Shown one piece after another: positions 7,117 through 11,720 of a stretch of 11,720 bases of DNA. The notes under the pieces were generated by a model that was given only the letters and a program-made list of their open reading frames with translations, did no database searches and had not been told where the DNA came from. The stretch comes from Bog-473 sp035947875 (GTDB taxonomy: Bacteria; Actinomycetota; Acidimicrobiia; Acidimicrobiales; RAAP-2). Both the position numbers and the translations under genes were made by a program. Where the stretch lies: the NCBI GenBank assembly GCA_035947875.1, contig DASZJQ010000189.1, positions 1-11,720 of the forward strand. The letters are read 5' to 3'. The first letter of the stretch is position 1. Each line of letters opens with the position of its first letter.

Positions 7117-7142
7117 CGCCGAAGGAGTCACTCCATTCGGCG
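7117..7142 (+). terminator. Strong hairpin after ABC cluster
   Basis: C7117-A7123 pairs with T7136-G7142 (7 bp) and GGAG (7124-7127) pairs with CTCC (7131-7134) over a 3-base loop, with a single unpaired A at 7135. This 11-bp stem lies about 70 bases after the last permease stop. No T-run follows, so it is not a classical intrinsic terminator. High-GC actinobacteria often have terminators or 3'-end stabilisers without a T-tract, which is the reading offered here. Confidence 0.45.
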
Positions 7143-7316
7143 GGCACCGGCGGCCCGAAGTGCCAGGCCCCGGTTTCGTCTCGGACCCCGAGCCTCACCC
7201 GATCATTGCGTGAGGCCCAATGCTCAGCTGGAACTCGACCTGGTTGATTCATCTGCGTCTGATTTTTCGGGGCGGGCACTGGAAAGGGTGTTCCCGGTCA
7301 CCATCGGGTGGAAGAG

Positions 7317-7508
7317 ATGACCCATCGGTGGATCATCGGCCACAAGTTAAACTCCGGTCCTCAACCCGAGCCCGAGCCCGAGGAAAGGGGAGGCGTGTCC
7401 TTGAGGACCTTGGATCTTGACCACGCTTCTGTTCTGACCATCGGTCCGGGGATGAACCTCGAGAGCGCCTCGCGCACCGACAGCGTCCCCACGGGCCAAG
7501 GCCGGTGA
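7317..7508 (+). CDS. Possible small upstream ORF before dioxygenase
   Basis: A 63-codon frame starts at ATG 7317, with a purine-rich GGTGGAAG just upstream, and ends in a TGA that overlaps the GTG start of the dioxygenase (GTGA), the same style of junction as elsewhere in the window. The predicted peptide begins MTHRWIIGHKLN, has a PEPEPEE run encoded by three exact CCCGAG repeats, and continues with GGVSLRTLDLDHASVLTIG. I recognise no family. In its favour are the overlap and an uninterrupted frame. Against it are its short length, lack of similarity to anything I know, and the fact that the same DNA forms a 9-bp inverted repeat. If real, it would couple translation of the dioxygenase. If not, the stretch is simply a long leader. 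Confidence 0.25.
   Translation: MTHRWIIGHKLNSGPQPEPEPEERGGVSLRTLDLDHASVLTIGPGMNLESASRTDSVPTGQGR
7356..7409. repeat. 9-bp inverted repeat flanking CCCGAG triplet repeat
   Basis: GGTCCTCAA (7356-7364) and TTGAGGACC (7401-7409) are perfect inverted copies separated by 36 bases. The spacer begins with three exact tandem copies of CCCGAG (7365-7382) and continues into a G-rich stretch (AGGAAAGGGGAGG) that could pair with the C-rich repeats. The element ends about 95 bases before the dioxygenase start. It could be an operator for a looping or large regulator, or a leader-RNA structure. The rest of 7047-7504 holds the hairpin at 7117-7142 and no other clear gene. A TTGACC at 7417-7422 resembles a -35 box but has no good -10 partner. 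Confidence 0.45.
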
Positions 7509-8353
7509 ACTCGTTGGAGGTGCTTCAGGTGGCCGGTGCACTCGGCGCGACCGTGAGCGGCATTGACCTGCGCAAGGTGACCAGAAGCGACGAATTGGAC
7601 GGCGTCCGCCAGGCCCTTGCCGATCACTTGGTGGTGTTCTTACCCGAGCAGGACATCGACCTCGACGACCTCGAACGGATCACCGACCTGCTTGGTGGCA
7701 GGGATACCACCCCGTATGTGACTCCGCTCAAGGACCGTCCCTATGTCATCCGGGTCATCAAGGAGCCCGGGGATCTGCTCAACTTTGCCAACGCCTGGCA
7801 CAGCGACCTGAGTTACCTGCCCATACCGCCGTCGTACACCCTGCTCCACGCTTGGGAGGTCCCCGCGTTCGGGGGAGACACGGTCTGGTCCAACCAGTAC
7901 CTGGCCTACGAGACCCTGTCCCGCGGCCTCCGGGAGACACTGGCCGGACTCCGAGCCGTGCACTCAGCCGGGATGGCCTACGGGACCGGAGGGCTCCTCG
8001 ACCAGGTGAAAGACCTCACGTCCATGGCCATCGCCCCTTCACCCGACGCATCGAAGGAGCAGGTCCATCCCGCCGTCATCACGCATCCAGTGACCAACCG
8101 CAAGGCGCTCTACGTCAACCCCGTCTATACGACCAGGTTCGAAGGCTGGAACCAGGCCGAGTCGCAGGCCCTCTTGAGCCATATCTACCGTCATAGCACC
8201 AACGAAAACCTCACCTGCAGACTGCGCTGGGCGCGTCATACCCTGACCATCTGGGACAATCGCTGCACGATGCACAACGCACTGAACGACTACTCGGGCG
8301 TACGTCGGGAGATGTTTCGCACGAGCGTTGGAGGCTCCGCCCCCCGGGTGTGA
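7505..8353 (+). CDS. TauD/TfdA-family 2-oxoglutarate dioxygenase
   Basis: The 282-residue enzyme is a full-length member of the TauD/TfdA family, which couples 2-oxoglutarate decarboxylation to hydroxylation of a substrate and often cleaves sulphonates or related compounds. The Fe(II) facial triad is clear: H99 and D101 in WHSDLSY and H257 in IWDNRCTMHNALNDY. R272 in REMFRTSV is the 2-oxoglutarate-binding Arg. These positions are nearly the same as in E. coli TauD (H99, D101, H255, R270). Other shared blocks are FGGDTVWSNQYLAYE and ITHPVTNRKALYVNPVYTTRF. The start is GTG at 7505 with only a weak AAGG nearby; TTG 7511 is an alternative that changes little. No sulphonate ABC uptake genes or ssu-like genes lie beside it, so the substrate is not indicated. 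Taurine, alkyl sulphate, aryloxyalkanoate or a specialised metabolite are all possible. Confidence 0.94.
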   Translation: MNSLEVLQVAGALGATVSGIDLRKVTRSDELDGVRQALADHLVVFLPEQDIDLDDLERITDLLGGRDTTPYVTPLKDRPYVIRVIKEPGDLLNFANAWHSDLSYLPIPPSYTLLHAWEVPAFGGDTVWSNQYLAYETLSRGLRETLAGLRAVHSAGMAYGTGGLLDQVKDLTSMAIAPSPDASKEQVHPAVITHPVTNRKALYVNPVYTTRFEGWNQAESQALLSHIYRHSTNENLTCRLRWARHTLTIWDNRCTMHNALNDYSGVRREMFRTSVGGSAPRV

Positions 8354-8466
8354 CTACGAGGTTGCGATCGCCGTGAGGAGACCCGATCCGGCAAGGAGAT
8401 TTCTGCCTCGCGTCACCTTAAGATCTGCCCGATGAGTCCTCGCCCCCCGTATCAAGGGACATCCTG

Positions 8467-8949
8467 GTGAGAGGCCTCGGCCTCTTCATCGTGTTCCTTG
8501 GAGCACTCGCCTTGGCCGGATTCGTCGGATCGGTGGTGGGTCCTCACTTCAAGGGCGCAACGACCTCCACAACGACCACGTCGACGCGCCCGCTCTCGAC
8601 CACCACGTCGACGATTGCTCACTCCAGCGTGAAGGTTCTCGTTGCAAACGGCACGTCCGAGGCCAACGCCGCAGGCCATTTCGCTCAGAAGCTCCAACAG
8701 CAAGGGTGGAATGTCGGAACGCCGCAGAACGCAACGTCGACGGCGTCGACGACAACGATCTACTACGCCCCGTCGCAGCAGCAAGCGGCGGCGCTGGTCG
8801 CTTCCGAACTCGGCGTGCCAGCGACGGCGCTCCAACCGCTGACCTCGGCCGTCCCGGTGGCGAACTCCACGGGGCTCGGCGTCGTCGTGGTCATCGGGTC
8901 CGACCTTGCCGGTACCGGCTTTCCGGCCACCACGGTTCCGGCTACCTGA
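8467..8949 (+). CDS. Membrane-anchored LytR_C-domain protein
   Basis: The 160-residue product has one N-terminal membrane segment (about 4-24), a Thr/Ser-rich linker (31-50, mostly T and S) and a LytR_C domain (about 54-146). The domain shows VKVLVANGTSEANAAG, then the AQKLQQQGWNVG helix-strand, the TTIYYAPSQQQAAALVASELG helix and a final VVVVIGSDL strand. LytR_C is the C-terminal domain of LytR-CpsA-Psr cell-wall ligases, but here it stands alone with no catalytic LCP domain, a common arrangement in actinobacteria. It should face the outside of the cell and may bind cell-wall polymer (inference). The start is GTG at 8467 with AAGGGA (8454-8459) seven bases upstream. TAAGAT at 8419-8424 could be a -10 box. 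Its -35 is poor, so the promoter is only tentative. The gene appears to be transcribed separately from the dioxygenase. Confidence 0.87.
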   Translation: MRGLGLFIVFLGALALAGFVGSVVGPHFKGATTSTTTTSTRPLSTTTSTIAHSSVKVLVANGTSEANAAGHFAQKLQQQGWNVGTPQNATSTASTTTIYYAPSQQQAAALVASELGVPATALQPLTSAVPVANSTGLGVVVVIGSDLAGTGFPATTVPAT

Positions 8950-9074
8950 GCGCCCCCATGGTTCACGCTACGCCCATTTCACCCGGTGGACGAGGTCCGT
9001 GCAGCTCGGCGTGAGTTGGGACTAGCGCTCGGCCATCGGCGGATGGAAGATGGATGTGGAGCAAGGAGGTGCAC

Positions 9075-9275
9075 ATGCAGGCGACTGTGGGTGACCAGAT
9101 CAAGGTCCTTGGACACCGGACCGGACAGCCTGACCGCGGCGGCGAGGTGAGGGAGGTGCGGGGATCAGCCGGAGGCCCGCCGTATTTGGTCCGGTGGTCG
9201 GACAACGACCACGAAACGTTGTTCTTCCCTGGACCCGACGCCACGGTGCAGCATCCCGGAGACCGTTCGACGTAG
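9075..9275 (+). CDS. DUF1918 domain protein
   Basis: This 66-residue protein matches the small actinobacterial DUF1918 family over its whole length: an opening QATVGDQIKVLGH, a central GGEVREVRG, and the hallmark PPYLVRWSDNDHETLFFPGPDA followed by a short tail. The pattern suggests a compact SH3-like beta barrel; the biochemical role is not known. ATG at 9075 is chosen over GTG 9054 because AAGGAGGT (9063-9070) is a near-perfect ribosome-binding site placed just before it and the family begins there. A gap of 46 bases separates it from the phosphoribosyltransferase downstream, so the two may share a transcript. In the 125 bases upstream I see no clear promoter. Confidence 0.9.
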   Translation: MQATVGDQIKVLGHRTGQPDRGGEVREVRGSAGGPPYLVRWSDNDHETLFFPGPDATVQHPGDRST

Positions 9276-9321
9276 GCGGCAACGCGACGACCGTGACGCT
9301 CTCGAAGGAAGGCCCGGCCTA

Positions 9322-10002
9322 GTGTTCCGCGACCGTTTCGACGCCGGGCGCCGCCTCGGCAAGCGGCTGTTGTCCCTTGAGTCCTCCGAAGTCGTGGTGC
9401 TTGGGCTCCCACGGGGAGGGGTGCCGGTCGGCTTCGAGGTCGCCACGGTGCTCGGGGCGCCGCTCGATGTGGTCGTGGTACGCAAACTGGGAGTGTCCTT
9501 CCAACCCGAGCTGGCCATGGGGGCCATCGGCGAAGAGGGGGCCCAAGTCCTCAACCTCGACGTGCTGGCGCTGATCGGGATCGACCGGTCCCAGTTCGCG
9601 GCTATCACGCAGCGGGAGCGAGCGGAGCTTGAGCGGCGGGAGAGTCGGTACCGGAACGGTGGCCCGCGCGTCTCACTGGACGGACGGACGGCGGTCGTCG
9701 TTGACGACGGCATCGCCACCGGCTCGACGGCCCGAGTGGCTTGCCAGGTGGCCCGGGCGCGGGGCGCGGCACGGGTGGTCCTGGCCGTGCCCGTGGCGTC
9801 CCCGTCGACGGTTGCCGAGCTGGCGCGTGACGTCGACGAATTGGTCTGCCTCAAGACCCCCGACCGATTCTTCGCTGTCGGCGAGTGGTACTGGGACTTC
9901 TCCCCGACCACCGACGAGGAAGTCATCGCGCTGCTGGGGAAGGCGGCCGATGGGATTACGCAGTCGTCAGCACACCGACGACTGGGACGAAGTAGGGGCT
10001 AA
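9322..10002 (+). CDS. Phosphoribosyltransferase-fold protein (COG1926 type)
   Basis: The 226-residue protein belongs to the type I phosphoribosyltransferase fold. The PRPP-binding loop is VVVDDGIATGSTA (125-137), with D128 and D129 and the TGST phosphate loop at 133-136. Upstream, LPRGGVPVGFEV (29-40) and VRKLGVSFQPELAMGAIGE (53-71) are the marks of the COG1926 group of predicted phosphoribosyltransferases. Those proteins often occur alone or fused or adjacent to dienelactone-hydrolase-like proteins; no such partner is present here. C-terminal FFAVGEWYWDFSPTTDEEV also matches that group. The start is GTG at 9322, with AAGGAAGG about nine bases upstream. The substrate base is unknown, and a purine or pyrimidine salvage role should not be assumed. 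Length is normal and the gene is intact. Confidence 0.92.
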   Translation: MFRDRFDAGRRLGKRLLSLESSEVVVLGLPRGGVPVGFEVATVLGAPLDVVVVRKLGVSFQPELAMGAIGEEGAQVLNLDVLALIGIDRSQFAAITQRERAELERRESRYRNGGPRVSLDGRTAVVVDDGIATGSTARVACQVARARGAARVVLAVPVASPSTVAELARDVDELVCLKTPDRFFAVGEWYWDFSPTTDEEVIALLGKAADGITQSSAHRRLGRSRG

Positions 10003-10023
10003 TCAGAGACCTCCCCGCCGCGG

Positions 10024-10089
10024 CCTGCCTGTCGGCAGGGGCCAATGGGACGCAGGGTGCCTGAACCAGAATCGGCTCGCGTCTGGTTC
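10024..10089 (+). repeat. Two hairpins downstream of phosphoribosyltransferase
   Basis: CCTGCC (10024-10029) and GGCAGG (10034-10039) make a perfect 6-bp stem with a 4-base loop, extendable by GG/CC after a 2-base bulge. About 25 bases later GAACCAGA (10063-10070) and TCTGGTTC (10082-10089) make a perfect 8-bp stem with an 11-base loop. A 10-bp palindrome, GCCCGCGGGC, follows at 10102-10111. None has a T-run, so a terminator call is tentative. They could also be the structured leader of the small ORFs that follow. In GC-rich DNA stems of this size arise by chance fairly often, the 8-bp one less so. The stretch 10003-10169 contains no convincing gene. Confidence 0.4.
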
Positions 10090-10169
10090 CAACGATTGGC
10101 GGCCCGCGGGCACCCCGATTGCAACCCGTTGACACCAAATCTGCGACGGCCAGGGATCATCGTAGGGGA

Positions 10170-10337
10170 ATGGTCAGCGATCGGTCGAACAAAGGGATGG
10201 CGAGCGATTCGAGGCTTGCCGAGCCGATTCCAGAGTTCAAGCCCTGGCGTGAATTGGGTTGGGTCTTCAAGGACGGCGATGCCGTCGTCATCGATCGAAA
10301 GGGCAGCGATGTCCGACCGAGGAAGGTGGTGATCTAG
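10170..10337 (+). CDS. Candidate small protein, unknown (first of pair)
   Basis: A 55-codon frame encodes a small soluble, charged protein with the protein-like core PEFKPWRELGWVFKDGDAVV, then IDRKGSDVRPRKVVI at the end. The C-terminal part alternates hydrophobic and charged residues, as in a small beta-rich fold. I recognise no family. Starts at TTG 10119, ATG 10170 and ATG 10197 are all possible. AGGGG and AAAGGG lie directly against the two ATGs, too close to be good ribosome-binding sites, so the start is unsure. Support comes from the sensible protein sequence and from the stop (TAG 10335-10337), which shares one base with the GTG start of the next frame. It could also be a chance open frame in an intergenic stretch. 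Confidence 0.45.
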   Translation: MVSDRSNKGMASDSRLAEPIPEFKPWRELGWVFKDGDAVVIDRKGSDVRPRKVVI

Positions 10338-10534
10338 TGACAATAGTCACGCGGGCCGACGACAACGGTGTCGAGTCGGCGACGATTGAACCCGGCGATT
10401 TCACGGCCGGGATCCTCTCTTCGGGTAGGACCGGGAAGCTTGAGGGAGCGCCCTCCGAGAAGCGCCCTTCTCACCAATTTGAACTTTCCAGAGAAGAACT
10501 CGCCAGGGACTATCGACGACTCAGTATCCACTGA
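10337..10534 (+). CDS. Candidate small protein, unknown (second of pair)
   Basis: A 65-codon frame starts at GTG 10337, overlapping the previous stop by one base (TAGTG). GGAAGGTGG (10321-10329) upstream serves as a possible ribosome-binding site. The product starts MTIVTRADDNG, has a middle part rich in Gly, Ser, Lys and Arg, and ends in FELSREELARDYRRLSIH, which looks like a charged amphipathic helix. No membrane segment or known motif is seen. The frame contains three short perfect inverted repeats (10391-10411, 10442-10455, 10457-10472), so part of it might act as RNA instead. Codon third positions are GC-rich early and less so late. The paired arrangement with the upstream frame is the main argument that both are genes. 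Confidence 0.4.
   Translation: MTIVTRADDNGVESATIEPGDFTAGILSSGRTGKLEGAPSEKRPSHQFELSREELARDYRRLSIH
10391..10472 (+). repeat. Cluster of three short perfect hairpins
   Basis: CCCGGC/GCCGGG (10391-10396 and 10406-10411, 9-base loop) is followed by two back-to-back tetraloop hairpins. These are GAGGG/CCCTC (10442-10446 and 10451-10455, loop AGCG) and GAGAAG/CTTCTC (10457-10462 and 10467-10472, loop CGCC), separated by one base. They lie within the second small frame. They might form a structured transcript or a processing site. Single stems of 5-6 bp are expected by chance in GC-rich DNA, so only their close packing is notable. Confidence 0.35.
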
Positions 10535-10580
10535 AGCCATCGCGTTCACTCACGTGCAGTTCCAGCTACGGGAAATAGGC

Positions 10581-10605
10581 CAGCCAACGCGACAAAGACT
10601 GGCTG
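10581..10605. terminator. Weak inverted repeat between convergent genes
   Basis: CAGCCA (10581-10586) and TGGCTG (10600-10605) form a 6-bp stem with a 13-base loop. It sits in the 75-base gap between the end of the second small frame and the stop of the aldo/keto reductase, where a two-way terminator is expected. The stem is short, the loop long, and no T-run follows on either strand, so this is a weak call based largely on position. Confidence 0.25.
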
Positions 10606-10609
10606 TTGC

Positions 10610-11638
10610 TCACGCAGTGGCGGGGCCGCGCCACAGGTCGATGCCGCCGTCGACGGCATAGCGGTCAATCTCGGCGAGTTCATCGGCGCTGAAATCGAGG
10701 TGGTCGAGGGCGGCCACGTTTTGCTCGAGCTGGGCCACGCTGCTGGCTCCGATCAGCACGGACGTGACTCGAGGGTCACGCAAGGACCAGGAGATCGCCA
10801 TCTGGGCGAGGGATTGGCTTCGTCCCAGGGCGATGTCGTTGAGGGCCCTGATGCGCGTGAGGTTGTCTTCGTTGAGCATGTCAGAAGTGAGTGAGCTGTT
10901 GAGGGAGGCCCTGGAGCCTGGCGGGATACCGTTGAGGTACCGGTCGGTGAGGAGACCCTGCGCCAAGACGGAGAAGGCGATGCACCCGACACCTTGAGTG
11001 CCAAGAACGTCGAGCAGGCGGTCTTCGACCCAGCGGTTGAGCATCGAATACGACGGTTGGTGGATGAGGAGCGGGGTGCCGAGCTGGCGGAGGATGGTGA
11101 CGGCCTCGTCGGTACGCCGGTCGGAGTACGACGAGATGCCGACATAGAGGGCCTTGCCCGAGGTGACGGCAGTGTGGAGGGCGCCGAGGGTCTCCTCGAG
11201 AGGGGTGTCGGGATCGAAGTGATGGTGGTAGAAGATGTCGACGTACTCGATGCCGAGGCGCCGCAGGCTCTGGTCGAGGCTGGCGAGGAGGTATTTCCGT
11301 GAGCCGAGATCGCCGTACGGTCCCGGCCACATGTCCCAGCCCGCCTTGGTGGAGATGACGAGCTCGTCGCGGTGGTCGCGGAAATCCTCGTGGAGGATCC
11401 GGCCGAAATTGATCTCGGCGCTGCCGTACGGGGGCCCGTAGTTGTTGGCCAGATCGAAATGAGTGATACCCAGGTCGAAGGCTCGGCGCAGGACGGCACG
11501 CTGGGTCTGGATGAGCCGGTCGTCGCCGAAGTTCTGCCACAGCCCGAGCGACACGGCGGGCAGGAGCAGGCCGCTGTCACCACAACGGCGATAGGTCATC
11601 GACCGGTAGCGGTCATCGGAAGGGAGATAGTCGGTCAC
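10610..11638 (-). CDS. yghZ: Aldo/keto reductase, YghZ (AKR14) type
   Basis: The 342-residue protein is an NADPH-dependent aldo/keto reductase closely resembling E. coli YghZ (Gpr), known to reduce L-glyceraldehyde 3-phosphate and methylglyoxal-like aldehydes. Shared stretches include FDLGITHFDLANNYGPP, STKAGWDMWPGPYG, SRKYLLASLDQSL, SGKALYVGISSYS, LIHQPSYSMLNRWV, GVGCIAF and LAQGLLT. The catalytic tetrad is D62, Y67, K98 and H139. The cofactor-binding end is seen in SVLIGASSVAQLEQN. I chose GTG at 11638 because the resulting N-terminus (about 14 residues before MTYRRCGDSG) matches the YghZ N-terminus and GGAG lies ten bases upstream; the open frame runs on to 11719. The gene is convergent with the genes to its left and lies alone in this window. 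A role in detoxifying reactive aldehydes is likely but not proven by context. Confidence 0.94.
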   Translation of the reverse strand: MTDYLPSDDRYRSMTYRRCGDSGLLLPAVSLGLWQNFGDDRLIQTQRAVLRRAFDLGITHFDLANNYGPPYGSAEINFGRILHEDFRDHRDELVISTKAGWDMWPGPYGDLGSRKYLLASLDQSLRRLGIEYVDIFYHHHFDPDTPLEETLGALHTAVTSGKALYVGISSYSDRRTDEAVTILRQLGTPLLIHQPSYSMLNRWVEDRLLDVLGTQGVGCIAFSVLAQGLLTDRYLNGIPPGSRASLNSSLTSDMLNEDNLTRIRALNDIALGRSQSLAQMAISWSLRDPRVTSVLIGASSVAQLEQNVAALDHLDFSADELAEIDRYAVDGGIDLWRGPATA

Positions 11639-11720
11639 GTCTCGGCTGCTCCGTGTTGTCGCTGCAGACGAATCTATTCGAAGAAAGTCGCTCCCGCCCG
11701 AGCGGACTGAGAGCTCCAAG

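Noticed and set aside
6983..7279. Minus-strand open frame after the ABC cluster
   Set aside because: It overlaps the end of permease B and the hairpin at 7117-7142, has no recognisable motif and no good start signal, although its middle looks mildly protein-like.
7365..7382. CCCGAG triplet repeat as a CRISPR or variable repeat
   Set aside because: Only three 6-base units with no spacers. It is too short to be an array and is treated as part of the leader element.
9165..9926. Long minus-strand open frame (253 codons)
   Set aside because: It lies opposite the phosphoribosyltransferase, and its translation is dominated by Ser, Thr, Arg and Pro with no motif, as expected of an antisense shadow in GC-rich DNA.
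10063..10111. tRNA-like segment (GGTTCCAA after an 8-bp stem)
   Set aside because: No cloverleaf can be formed: there is no acceptor stem or anticodon arm of the right spacing, and no CCA-proximal pairing.
10045..10332. Open frame of 95 codons overlapping the first small protein
   Set aside because: It runs through the hairpins, its translation is Arg/Trp/Ser-rich without a core, and the competing frame ending at 10337 has the better protein sequence and a linked downstream gene.
10753..11583. Minus-strand open frame (276 codons) in another frame
   Set aside because: It is a shadow within the aldo/keto reductase gene; the product is almost only Ser, Thr, Pro, Arg and Ala.

Overview
The window is GC-rich DNA (about 63-66% by eye) with frequent GTG and TTG starts and tightly overlapping genes. 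The gene families suggest a high-GC actinobacterium: a PadR/HAAS pair, DrrA-type ABC ATPases, a LytR_C protein with a Thr-rich linker, and a DUF1918 protein. The Thr/Ser-rich linker style suggests an uncultured member of Acidimicrobiia, but that is inference, since no marker gene is present. I see no rRNA, tRNA, insertion sequence, phage gene or CRISPR array. The window looks like chromosomal DNA.

Left half (24-7046): a transporter locus with a divergent regulator pair. On the minus strand a PadR-type repressor (620-973) overlaps by 4 bases a HAAS-type two-pass membrane protein (24-623). A 29-bp imperfect dyad lies directly against the padR start codon and overlaps a plausible padR promoter, so padR may be autoregulated and read from a leaderless mRNA. 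On the plus strand come ATPase 1 (1156-2133), permease 1 (2130-3341), a LolA/LppX-like lipoprotein (3445-4404), ATPase 2 (4379-5371) and two paralogous permeases (5368-6210, 6207-7046). All junctions in the plus series overlap except a gap of about 100 bases before the lipoprotein. The simplest reading is two ABC-2-type export or lipid-handling modules with a shared surface lipoprotein, controlled by PadR with the HAAS protein as a possible membrane partner. The substrate is unknown. A strong hairpin at 7117-7142 may end the unit.

Middle (7047-8353): a leader of about 460 bases holds a 9-bp perfect inverted repeat, a CCCGAG triplet repeat and a weak small ORF that overlaps the next gene. That gene is a complete TauD/TfdA-family 2-oxoglutarate dioxygenase.

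Right half (8467-11638): a membrane-anchored LytR_C-domain protein, a DUF1918 protein and a COG1926-type phosphoribosyltransferase lie on the plus strand. Next is a 600-base stretch with several short inverted repeats and two overlapping candidate small proteins of no family I recognise. Last, on the minus strand and convergent with them, is a YghZ-type aldo/keto reductase. These right-hand genes show no obvious shared pathway.
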